From positions 1 to 10,136 of the forward strand of contig JAUPVD010000091.1 of the NCBI GenBank assembly GCA_030917225.1: a DNA stretch of 10,136 nucleotides, in the 5' to 3' direction. Shown in pieces: positions 1-6,935 of this stretch. Both the position numbers and the translations under genes were made by a program. The notes under the pieces were generated by a model. The model worked only from the letters and a program-made list of their open reading frames with translations. It made no database searches and was not told where the DNA came from. Every line of letters begins with the position of its first letter. Position 1 is the first letter of the stretch. The DNA is from Pseudomonadota bacterium (lineage in GTDB: Bacteria; Pseudomonadota; Gammaproteobacteria; Burkholderiales; Rhodocyclaceae).

Positions 1-453
1 GATGCCGACCAGCCGCCGTTCATGAACGTTTGCCGTCGCACGCATCGGGGCGATGAAGGGGGCAAAGGTGGCGACCATGCCGAACACATTGGTATCAACG
101 ACACGGCGGAACACGGCCATATCCTCCGCGTATTCCGTCAGCGTGCCGGCAGAAACGCCAGCATTGGCGATGACGATGTCCGGGGCACCAAAGCGCGCCA
201 CAAAATCCTGCGCAGCGGCATCCAGCGCCGCCGCATCCGTCACATCCAGAACGTAGACGGCTGCGTCGCCGCCCAGCGTTTGCAATTCGTCCGCCAGCGT
301 TGCCAACACCTCGGCACGGCGCGCCACCAGACCGATGATGGCGCCTTCGCGCGCATAGTGGCGAGCCAGTGCCGCGCCGATACCGCTGGAAGCACCGGTA
401 AGAAAAACCCGCAGCGTGCTGCGGGTTTTCGGGGTGTCGGACACTGCCGTCAC
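1..453 (-). CDS. SDR family NAD(P)-dependent oxidoreductase (N-terminal part, cut by window edge)
   Basis: This is the first 151 codons of a classical short-chain dehydrogenase/reductase, open to the window edge. The residues seen are the Rossmann beta-1 strand RVFL (15-18), the glycine-rich cofactor motif TGASSGIG (19-26), DVTD (70-73), which fits the adenine-contacting acidic motif, and NAG (97-99), which stabilises the central sheet. Arg45-Arg46 directly after beta-2 suggests NADP(H) preference, which is an inference from family rules. The catalytic Ser and Tyr-x-x-x-Lys would lie beyond the window, so neither substrate nor activity can be named. I chose GTG at 453 because it sits 2 bp after the dsbA stop; GTG at 444 is an equally readable alternative. 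It is probably the last gene seen of the argS-SPOR-dsbA unit. A terminator-like hairpin covers codons 9-18, which is odd for an operon gene. The SDR call is firm; the exact start is not. Confidence 0.88.
   Translation of the reverse strand, partial: MTAVSDTPKTRSTLRVFLTGASSGIGAALARHYAREGAIIGLVARRAEVLATLADELQTLGGDAAVYVLDVTDAAALDAAAQDFVARFGAPDIVIANAGVSAGTLTEYAEDMAVFRRVVDTNVFGMVATFAPFIAPMRATANVHERRLVGI
400..429 (-). terminator. Rho-independent terminator-like hairpin inside the start of the SDR gene
   Basis: Read on the minus strand, the arms AAAACCCGCAGC (429-418) and GCTGCGGGTTTT (415-404) are perfectly complementary. In practice this is an 11-bp stem with a CACG loop. The second arm runs into a T-rich tail TTTTTCTT (407-400). 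It starts 27 bp past the dsbA stop, a usual place for an intrinsic terminator. However, it lies wholly within SDR codons 9-18 and encodes beta-1 of the Rossmann fold. On the plus strand the same hairpin is followed by TTTTC, but no plus-strand gene ends here. Termination efficiency cannot be judged from sequence. Confidence 0.72.
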
Positions 454-455
454 AC

Positions 456-1097
456 CTACTTTTTCTTCTCGCTGCGCACCTTGCCGATAACCTTGTCGGC
501 GCGTGCGAGCAGCTCTTCGTAGCCCTGCACGCCCTCGTTCAGCACCATGTAGCGGCCATCGACGGCAATCGCCGGCACGCCCTGCACCTTGTGGCCTTGA
601 GCCAGCTGGTCGGCACGCTTCATCTTGCTCTGTACGCCGAACGAACCATAGGCCTCGGCAAATTTCTTGCCGTCTACCCCTTCCTGAACCGCGAACTGGT
701 TGATCGTCGCATCGTCGTAGAGCTTGACGCCCTTTTCGTGCAGGGCAATGAATGCCGCGTTGTCGAGCCGGCCTAGCTCATTGAGCGCCTCGGCGGTGTA
801 GTAGAGCTTGCCGAGGTTGGCCCACTGCGCACGACCGAATGAAATCGGCACCCGCTTGAAGACCACGTCAGAAGGCAGCTTGGCCGCCCACTTGCTGATC
901 AGCGGATGAAAATCCTTGCAGTGCGGACAGCCGTAGGAGAAGAACTCGATCACTTCGATCTTGGCCGGGTTCTCGGTCGGCTGCGGCGGACTGATCGCCA
1001 CGTAATCCTTGCCGGCCACCTGCGCCTGTGCCGAAGCCGCCATCAGGAAAGCGGCGGCGAGGCCGAAAACCGTGGTGATGAAAGTACGTTTCTGCAT
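456..1097 (-). CDS. dsbA: Thiol:disulfide interchange protein DsbA/DsbL, periplasmic
   Basis: This 213-residue protein is predicted to introduce disulfide bonds into proteins folding in the periplasm, passing electrons to a DsbB-type membrane partner (family knowledge). It begins with a Sec signal peptide: MQKR, a hydrophobic stretch at about 8-22, and a likely cleavage after an Ala in ASAQA near residue 25. A thioredoxin fold follows, with the active site C57-P-H-C60, the same dipeptide as E. coli DsbA, after the strand IEVIEFFSYG. The cis-proline loop is GVP, with Pro175. The helical insertion lies between them. The length is normal for the family. ATG 1097 has an excellent Shine-Dalgarno, AAGGAG, 7 nt upstream, which overlaps the stop of the SPOR gene and suggests coupled translation. 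The C-terminus ends in three lysines just before the SDR gene. No anomaly is seen in the protein. Confidence 0.95.
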   Translation of the reverse strand: MQKRTFITTVFGLAAAFLMAASAQAQVAGKDYVAISPPQPTENPAKIEVIEFFSYGCPHCKDFHPLISKWAAKLPSDVVFKRVPISFGRAQWANLGKLYYTAEALNELGRLDNAAFIALHEKGVKLYDDATINQFAVQEGVDGKKFAEAYGSFGVQSKMKRADQLAQGHKVQGVPAIAVDGRYMVLNEGVQGYEELLARADKVIGKVRSEKKK

Positions 1098-1104
1098 CTG
1101 TATT

Positions 1105-1110
1105 CTCCTT
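1105..1110 (-). promoter_or_regulatory. dsbA ribosome binding site overlapping the upstream stop codon
   Basis: On the minus strand AAGGAG sits 7 nt before ATG 1097. Its first two A residues are the last two bases of the TAA stop of the SPOR gene (1111-1109). The ribosome finishing the SPOR gene therefore ends on the dsbA initiation site, a typical translational-coupling layout. It also fixes the dsbA start. Confidence 0.85.
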
Positions 1111-1747
1111 AGTCTTTCTTGGCAACCGCTGCCTCGATGCCTTGCTTGGCAAGCTCCGAGCGAACCTTGTTTACTTCGTCGACCTTCGCGTACGGCCCGA
1201 GGCGAACGCGATACCAGACCTTATCCTGCAGCATCACCTGCTGGATCGAGGCTTCCATACCCAATAACGCAAGCTTGGCTTTCTGGTTGTCAGCATCGCC
1301 GGGCGTCTGGAAAGAACCCGCCTGCAGGAAGATGGTTTCCTTGGCGGCCGTATCCTTCTCCTTGCCTTCCTTCCCCTCCTTGCCATCCTTCTGGTCCGGC
1401 TTGGCCGTCGCCGCAGCCGAATCGACCTTGGCCTCGGCCTTGCCCGGCAGGATGTCGTAGAACTGGAAGCGCTTTTCGGGAATCGGATCGCCGGGCTTGC
1501 CCGGCAGCGGTGCCGGCACTGCCGGCACCGCCGTGACACCGGCCTGCGCCTTGCCGTTTTCTGCAGGCTTCGCCGCCGACTGTTGCGTCACCTGCTTGTT
1601 GAACGGGGTTGGCATCTTGTTGATGTACCAGACCACGGCAGCGGCACCGACGATGCCGAACACCAGGCCGATGAACAGGCCGACGAGCGTACCGCCATGC
1701 GACTTCTTCTTCGTCGGGGCGCGTTTGGGTTTCATGTCACGGCTCAT
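1109..1747 (-). CDS. SPOR domain-containing inner-membrane protein (FtsN-like architecture)
   Basis: This is a 212-residue bitopic membrane protein. It has a short basic cytoplasmic tail (1-17), one membrane helix (about 19-42, glycine-rich and starting GGTLVG), a Pro/Ala- and Lys/Glu-rich linker that includes FQFYDILPG (95-103) and a DGKEGKEGKEK low-complexity run (121-131), then a C-terminal SPOR domain (about 136-212, beginning ETIFLQAGSF and including VWYRVRLGPY). SPOR domains bind glycan strands stripped of stem peptides, so a role in cell-envelope or septal peptidoglycan work is likely. FtsN itself cannot be claimed from this. I prefer ATG 1747 over ATG 1768 (seven codons longer) and ATG 1735, because MSRDMKP is the form I recall in relatives; all lack a strong Shine-Dalgarno. 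It lies between argS and dsbA, as I recall for other Betaproteobacteria. Confidence 0.88.
   Translation of the reverse strand: MSRDMKPKRAPTKKKSHGGTLVGLFIGLVFGIVGAAAVVWYINKMPTPFNKQVTQQSAAKPAENGKAQAGVTAVPAVPAPLPGKPGDPIPEKRFQFYDILPGKAEAKVDSAAATAKPDQKDGKEGKEGKEKDTAAKETIFLQAGSFQTPGDADNQKAKLALLGMEASIQQVMLQDKVWYRVRLGPYAKVDEVNKVRSELAKQGIEAAVAKKD
1509..1529. repeat. Perfect 10-bp inverted repeat inside the SPOR-protein linker
   Basis: Arms GGTGCCGGCA (1509-1518) and TGCCGGCACC (1520-1529) are exact reverse complements separated by one base. They encode part of the AVPAVPAP linker (roughly residues 73-80) of the SPOR protein. The repetitive Ala-Val-Pro coding probably explains the symmetry, but the arms could form a stable hairpin in either strand. 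Confidence 0.7.
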
Positions 1748-1804
1748 TGCTTCAGTCGTTCCTAACAAGAAAACAGCATCGGGATCACAGGGGAATACAA
1801 AGAC

Positions 1805-3577
1805 TCACATCGCCACGGGGCAGGATACCCCGAGAATGGCCATGCCATTGCGGATCGTCTGGCGCACGGCGGCGGCCATTGCGACACGAGCATCCTTGAG
1901 CGCGACATCCTCGACCAGCATGCGCTCGGCGTTGTACCAGCTGTGGAAATCGGCAGCGAGATCCTTGAGGTAGAAGGCGATCGAGTGCGGTGCCAGATCA
2001 TTGGCCGCAGCACCGATGATTTCCGGAAACTCGGCCAGCTTCGCCGCCAGCGCCAGTTCGTGCGGGCTATCGAGGCGCGAAAGATCAATCCGGGCCAGTT
2101 CGGCCTCGTCGCCGCCAGCCTCGGCCCAGGCGTTCATCACCGAGCAGACACGGGCGTGCGCGTACTGGATGTAATACACGGGGTTCTCGTTCGACTGGCT
2201 CTTGGCCAGGTCGAGGTCGAAGTCGAGGTGCTGGTCCGACTTGCGCAGTACATAGAAGAAGCGGCAGGCGTCGTTGCCGACTTCGCGACGCAGGTCGCGC
2301 AGCGTCACGAATTCGCCGGAGCGCGTCGACATCGAGGCCTTCTGGCCGTTGCGGTAGAGCACGGCAAACTGCACCAGCGCCACCTGCAGTTTGCCGGCAT
2401 CGAGCCCGAGTGCCTGCAGTGCGCCGGTAACGCGCGGGATGTAGCCGTGGTGGTCGGCACCCCAGATGTTGATGACCTTGTCGAAGCCGCGCTCGAACTT
2501 GTTCAGGTGGTAGGCGATGTCGGAGGCGAAGTAGGTGTAGAGCCCGTTGTCGCGCTGTACGACGCGGTCCTTTTCGTCACCGAAGGCGGTCGAGCGGAAC
2601 CACTTGGCGCCATCCTGCTGGTAGATGTGGCCGGCGGCTTCGAGCTTCTCGACGCAGCGGGCGACGAGACCGGTATCGAACAGCGCCTTCTCGGAGAACC
2701 AGACTTCGAAATGGACGCCGAACTCCTCCAGGTCATCACGGCCATCAGCCAACTGTTCGCTCAGCGCATGGCTATGCACATACGGCCAGTCTTCGCCAAG
2801 CAGGGACTTGGCGTTGGCAATCAGCGCATCGAGATGCAGCTCGCGCTGGGTTTTCGCCTCGTCGTCGGCACGGCCGGCATCCGGCAGGCCGGGGGTGCCC
2901 GCCAGGACATCGGCGGCCTTCCGCACATATTTGGCGGCATGGGCCGCCTGCATCTGGCCGGCCATGTCGCGCACATAGTCGCCCTGGTAGCCGTTCGGCG
3001 GGAAAGGCACGTTCTCGCCATGCAATTCGAGGTAGCGCAGCCAGGTCGACAGGCCGAGGATGTCCATCTGCCGGCCGGCATCGTTAACGTAGTACTCGCG
3101 CGTCACGTCCCAGCCGGCAAAGCTCAGCAGGCTGGCGAGCGAAGCGCCGTAGGCCGCGCCACGGCCATGGCCGACGTGCAGCGGGCCGGTCGGGTTGGCC
3201 GACACGAACTCGATCTGGACCTTCTGTTTCTGGCCTGCCTGCGAGCCCCCATATGCGCTGCCGGCAGTCAGCACGTCACTGACCACCTTGAGCCTGGCGG
3301 CAGCCTTCAGCGTGAAATTGATGAAGCCGGCACCGGCGATCTCGGCCTTTTCCAGCCAAAGCGAGGCCGGCAGTTCGGAGAGCAGCAGTTGCGCCACGTC
3401 GCGCGGGGCGCGGCGCAGCGGCTTGGCCAGTTGCAGCGCCAGGTTGCTGGCGAAGTCGCCGTGCGACGCCTGCTTGGGGCGCTCAAGCAGAATGGGAGTG
3501 TTCGCCGCATCGGGCGCAACGCTGTTGAGCGCCGCGCGCAGCAGATCGGCGATGTGGGTGCGAATGTCGAGGGTCAT
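1805..3577 (-). CDS. argS: Arginyl-tRNA synthetase (class I)
   Basis: This 590-residue cytoplasmic enzyme charges tRNA-Arg with arginine using ATP. Order of domains: an N-terminal Add-1 domain (about 1-100) with ERPKQASHGDFASNLALQLA (32-51), typical of ArgS; a class I catalytic core with the HIGH-type motif HVGH at 134-137 in NPTGPLHVGHGRG; YYVNDAGRQM (162-171); IWGADHHGYIPR (371-382); and a KMSKS-equivalent MSTRSG at 416-421. The C-terminal DALR anticodon-binding helical domain (about 465-590) contains YYIQYAHARVCS and ends LGVSCPVAM, as is usual in the family. Length is normal and no motif is broken. It is the first gene of the minus-strand unit, with a TATAAT box 27-32 bp upstream of the start. 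No clear Shine-Dalgarno precedes the ATG. Confidence 0.98.
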   Translation of the reverse strand: MTLDIRTHIADLLRAALNSVAPDAANTPILLERPKQASHGDFASNLALQLAKPLRRAPRDVAQLLLSELPASLWLEKAEIAGAGFINFTLKAAARLKVVSDVLTAGSAYGGSQAGQKQKVQIEFVSANPTGPLHVGHGRGAAYGASLASLLSFAGWDVTREYYVNDAGRQMDILGLSTWLRYLELHGENVPFPPNGYQGDYVRDMAGQMQAAHAAKYVRKAADVLAGTPGLPDAGRADDEAKTQRELHLDALIANAKSLLGEDWPYVHSHALSEQLADGRDDLEEFGVHFEVWFSEKALFDTGLVARCVEKLEAAGHIYQQDGAKWFRSTAFGDEKDRVVQRDNGLYTYFASDIAYHLNKFERGFDKVINIWGADHHGYIPRVTGALQALGLDAGKLQVALVQFAVLYRNGQKASMSTRSGEFVTLRDLRREVGNDACRFFYVLRKSDQHLDFDLDLAKSQSNENPVYYIQYAHARVCSVMNAWAEAGGDEAELARIDLSRLDSPHELALAAKLAEFPEIIGAAANDLAPHSIAFYLKDLAADFHSWYNAERMLVEDVALKDARVAMAAAVRQTIRNGMAILGVSCPVAM

Positions 3578-3604
3578 GAAGCCGGAAAGAATGCCAAAAC
3601 GGCG

Positions 3605-3610
3605 ATTATA
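3605..3610 (-). promoter_or_regulatory. Putative -10 box of the argS operon promoter
   Basis: Read on the minus strand there is a perfect TATAAT at 3610-3605. A transcript would start near 3598 and give a leader of only about 20 nt before the argS ATG at 3577. No good -35 hexamer lies 16-18 bp upstream; the best candidates are TTCTCG or ATTCTC. This would be the only obvious promoter for argS, the SPOR gene and dsbA. Confidence 0.5.
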
Positions 3611-3650
3611 CGCGCTTCCGGCAGGTCGAGAATCGTCGCAAAATCTCTGT

Positions 3651-3696
3651 TTTCAGGGGTTTTCATGCCCGTGCCGGGTGGCAAAAACACCTGAAA
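3651..3696. repeat. Imperfect inverted repeat between the divergent argS and small-protein genes
   Basis: TTTCAGGGGTTTT (3651-3663) pairs with AAAACACCTGAAA (3684-3696) over 12 of 13 positions, with one G/A mismatch. The 20-nt loop contains a smaller stem CCCG/CGGG (3668-3671 with 3675-3678). It lies about 40 bp upstream of the argS TATAAT box and about 80 bp upstream of the small gene. No T-run follows on either strand beyond the arm itself, so it looks more like an operator or a structured leader than a terminator. Confidence 0.5.
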
Positions 3697-3764
3697 GACC
3701 GGTTTGCTTGTCGCCGATCAACTCCGGGCAAATCCGAAAGTGCTTCACTGGACATAAGTATCTC

Positions 3765-3772
3765 AAGGGAGG
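3765..3772 (+). promoter_or_regulatory. Strong Shine-Dalgarno of the small hypothetical gene
   Basis: AAGGGAGG lies 5 nt before ATG 3778. It is the best ribosome binding site on the plus strand of this window and the main support for the small gene being translated. No convincing -10/-35 pair was found in the 100 bp upstream. Confidence 0.75.
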
Positions 3773-3777
3773 CTGCC

Positions 3778-4038
3778 ATGTTGACCTGGAATGACTGCGT
3801 CGAACTCTCGGAATTAACGGAAGAAGAAATCGACGCCATTGCACAACACGAACATATTCCGGAAATGATCGCGCTGGAGATGGGCAACTACCTGATCCAT
3901 ACCCCCGCCGGCGAAAAGCGGGTGAAGGCCATGATCCGCGACGATATCCGGTTGGCTGAGGAAGAAGGCAAGACCGATCGGGTAGCCATGCTCAGGATGG
4001 TGCTCAAGCATTATCTGGAACACCACGCCTGCAAATAG
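3778..4038 (+). CDS. Small conserved-looking hypothetical protein (86 aa)
   Basis: I do not recognise a named domain. The protein begins MLTWNDCVELSELTEEEIDA, is acidic and predicted mostly helical, and has no signal peptide or membrane segment, so it is probably cytosolic. Residues 13-32 (acidic helix, then EHEHIPEMIALE-like text with two His) and 39-49 (YLIHTPAGEKR) look like the most constrained parts. The second half (about 50-80) is a long charged helix ending YLEHHACK. Cysteines occur at positions 7 and 85. I have an impression of similar short proteins with the same opening in other Betaproteobacteria, but no function is attached to them. The strong Shine-Dalgarno and codon use like its neighbours support a real gene. 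It is divergent from argS and 112 bp upstream of ubiB; co-transcription with ubiB is possible. Confidence 0.82.
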   Translation: MLTWNDCVELSELTEEEIDAIAQHEHIPEMIALEMGNYLIHTPAGEKRVKAMIRDDIRLAEEEGKTDRVAMLRMVLKHYLEHHACK

Positions 4039-4150
4039 TGCGCCCGGCAAGACGGGATCGAGCACTACGCTGCAACACCGGGCGGATTGCAGCCATTTCG
4101 GGATAAACTCACGGCTTCCTAGCTGCCGTAACCCTTGAGTTGCCCGTTCG

Positions 4151-5686
4151 ATGCGCGTTTTCCGCCTAGCCAAGATCCTCGCCGTGTCCAGCCGCTACGG
4201 GCTGGACGAAATGCTGCTTGAGCATGAACCGTCCGGCCGCCTCGCGACCCTGTCGCGCCTGCTGCATTTCTGGCGTCGCTTCTCGCAACCACAGGCCGTT
4301 CGGCTGCGTCTGGCACTGGAAGCGCTGGGGCCGATTTTCGTCAAGTTCGGTCAGGTGCTGTCGACGCGGCGCGATCTGCTGCCGCCGGACATTGCCGACG
4401 AACTGGCCAAGCTCCAGGACCAGGTGCCGCCCTTCTCCTCAGCGGAAGCCCTGGCTGAAATCGAGAAGGCCTATGGCAAGCCGGCCAGCGAAGTTTTCGC
4501 CGAATTCGATCCGGTACCGGTGGCCAGCGCTTCCGTGGCACAGGTTCATCTTGCCCGCCTGCGTGCCGAGGATGGTGGCCGTGAAGTCGCGGTCAAGATC
4601 CTGCGCCCGAACATGCGTCAGGTCATCGACCACGATCTGTCGCTGCTCGAAACGCTCGCCGGCCTTATCGAAAAGGTCTGGTCCGATGGCAAGCGGCTGA
4701 AGCCGCGCGAAGTCGTTGCCGAGTTCGCCAAATACCTGCGCGACGAACTCGACCTGATGCGCGAAGCCGCCAACTGCTCGCAACTTCGGCGCAATTTCGA
4801 AGGCTCGACGCTGCTGCTGGTGCCGGAAGTGCATTGGGACTGGTGCACCTCGTCGGTGATGGTCATGGAGCGCATGCACGGCATCCCGATCAGCCAGACC
4901 GAGGCACTGGTCGCAGCCAAAGTCGATCTCAGCGCACTGTCGCGCGCTGGCGTCGAGATCTTCTTCACCCAGGTCTTCCGCGACGGCTTCTTCCACGCCG
5001 ACATGCACCCCGGCAACATCTTCGTCGCCACCGCCGGTGAAAAACATGGCCGCTACATCGCGCTCGACTTCGGCATCGTCGGCACGCTGACCGACACCGA
5101 CAAGAACTACCTGGCGCAGAACTTCCTCGCCTTCTTCCAGCGCGACTACAAGCGCGTCGCCCGGGCCCATATCGAGGCTGGCTGGGCACCTGCCGATACC
5201 CGCGAAGACGAATTCGAAGCAGCCATCCGCGCCGTCTGCGAGCCGATCTTCGACCGGCCGCTGAGCGAAATTTCCTTCGGCAAGGTACTGCTGCGTCTGT
5301 TCCAGACCTCGCGCCGCTTCAACGTCGAGATCCAGCCGCAGCTGGTCATGCTGCAGAAAACCCTGCTCAACATCGAAGGCCTCGGCCGCCAGCTCGACCC
5401 AAACCTCGATCTGTGGAAGACGGCCAAGCCGTTTCTGGAGCGCTGGATGAGCGAACAGGTCGGCCTGCGCGGCCTGAAGAAGGCGCTCGAACTGGAAGCG
5501 CCGAACTGGGCGCACACGCTACCGCAGATTCCGCGACTCGTGCACCAGACCCTCTCGCGCCCGCCGGCACCGGATCTTTCGCCCCTGCTGGCCGAAATTG
5601 CCGCCGGGCAGCGGCGACAGAATGCACTCTTGGCCGTGATCGCAGCCCTGCTCGCCGGCATCCTCGTCGCACCGTTCTTTTTCTGA
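4151..5686 (+). CDS. ubiB: UbiB, ABC1/ADCK-family atypical kinase-like protein of ubiquinone biosynthesis
   Basis: This 511-residue inner-membrane-associated protein is needed for aerobic ubiquinone synthesis. The family was once called 2-polyprenylphenol 6-hydroxylase but is now viewed as an atypical kinase/ATPase that helps the Ubi complex handle lipid intermediates. Visible motifs: KxGQ at 65-68 in [16 protein letters not shown]; an Ala-rich nucleotide loop [10 protein letters not shown] (124-133) in place of a Gly-rich loop; the VAVK lysine, Lys149; the catalytic segment [10 protein letters not shown] at 282-291 (Asp284, Asn289); and DFG at 306-308. The stretch [14 protein letters not shown] (419-432) matches E. 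coli UbiB closely. One membrane helix remains at the C-terminus (about 491-511), shorter than the two-helix tail of the 546-residue E. coli protein. The start [20 protein letters not shown] aligns with the E. coli N-terminal helix; no Shine-Dalgarno is evident. The usual partners ubiE and ubiJ are not in this window. Confidence 0.96.
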   Translation: MRVFRLAKILAVSSRYGLDEMLLEHEPSGRLATLSRLLHFWRRFSQPQAVRLRLALEALGPIFVKFGQVLSTRRDLLPPDIADELAKLQDQVPPFSSAEALAEIEKAYGKPASEVFAEFDPVPVASASVAQVHLARLRAEDGGREVAVKILRPNMRQVIDHDLSLLETLAGLIEKVWSDGKRLKPREVVAEFAKYLRDELDLMREAANCSQLRRNFEGSTLLLVPEVHWDWCTSSVMVMERMHGIPISQTEALVAAKVDLSALSRAGVEIFFTQVFRDGFFHADMHPGNIFVATAGEKHGRYIALDFGIVGTLTDTDKNYLAQNFLAFFQRDYKRVARAHIEAGWAPADTREDEFEAAIRAVCEPIFDRPLSEISFGKVLLRLFQTSRRFNVEIQPQLVMLQKTLLNIEGLGRQLDPNLDLWKTAKPFLERWMSEQVGLRGLKKALELEAPNWAHTLPQIPRLVHQTLSRPPAPDLSPLLAEIAAGQRRQNALLAVIAALLAGILVAPFFF

Positions 5687-5704
5687 GCATTCACCATCCG
5701 GGAT

Positions 5705-5720
5705 GTCGCCGCCGGGCGAC
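5705..5720. other. Short GC hairpin after ubiB
   Basis: GTCGCC (5705-5710) and GGCGAC (5715-5720) form a perfect 6-bp stem with a GCCG loop, 18 bp after the ubiB stop and 45 bp before the ketoacyl-synthase start. There is no T-tract, so it is not a standard intrinsic terminator. It may be a weak transcript-end or processing structure, or chance in GC-rich DNA. Confidence 0.35.
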
Positions 5721-5765
5721 GCCTGTGCTATCTTCGCCGTCACACAATTGGAACGGTTGTTTGAT

Positions 5766-6878
<1,113 letters not shown>

Positions 6879-6887
<9 letters not shown>

Positions 6888-6902
6888 GCCAAATCCTGAG
6901 CC
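6879..6902 (+). repeat. 12-bp tandem duplication across the stop codon of the ketoacyl synthase gene
   Basis: AAATCCTGAGCC occurs twice in direct succession (6879-6890 and 6891-6902). The first copy contains the final Lys-Ser codons and the TGA stop (6885-6887). The second copy repeats them in the same frame behind the stop. It looks like a small slippage duplication. Confidence 0.85.
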
Positions 6903-6915
6903 TTTTCCCCGGGCG

Positions 6916-6935
6916 CGGCGCGCATCACTGCGCCG
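6916..6935. other. GC hairpin between two convergent genes
   Basis: CGGCGC (6916-6921) and GCGCCG (6930-6935) form a 6-bp stem with an 8-nt loop. It overlaps the stop codon of the sensor kinase (6927-6925) and starts 28 bp after the ketoacyl-synthase stop. Neither strand has a T-run behind it, so a role as bidirectional terminator is only a weak possibility. The two genes are separated by 37 bp and no better terminator is visible. Confidence 0.3.

Noticed and set aside
1748..1768. Longer start for the SPOR protein (seven extra codons)
   Set aside because: MLGTTEA adds nothing recognisable before MSRDMKP, and neither start has a strong Shine-Dalgarno; the shorter form matches remembered relatives. 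Not excluded with certainty.
1943..3694. Long open frame of 583 codons on the plus strand, opposite argS
   Set aside because: It mirrors the codon structure of argS, a confidently identified gene with all its motifs. Long antisense frames are common in GC-rich DNA, and the translation shows no recognisable domain and no ribosome binding site.
4039..4150. Promoter directly upstream of ubiB
   Set aside because: TAAACT could serve as -10, but no hexamer resembling TTGACA lies at the right distance and no Shine-Dalgarno precedes the start. ubiB may be read from upstream.
4439..5515. Open frame of 358 codons on the minus strand, opposite ubiB
   Set aside because: It is an antisense shadow of ubiB, rich in repeated Val/Asp/Gly/Ala codons expected from the reverse complement, with no family resemblance.
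5703..5765. Upstream in-frame ATG extending the ketoacyl synthase by 21 residues
   Set aside because: The extra residues (MSPPGDACAIF...) have no family counterpart, overlap the 5705-5720 hairpin, and precede a start that puts beta-1 (VVITGTG) in the usual place.
6903..6924. Terminator between the convergent ketoacyl synthase and kinase genes
   Set aside because: Only a 6-bp stem at 6916-6935 is present, overlapping the kinase stop, and no T-tract follows on either strand.
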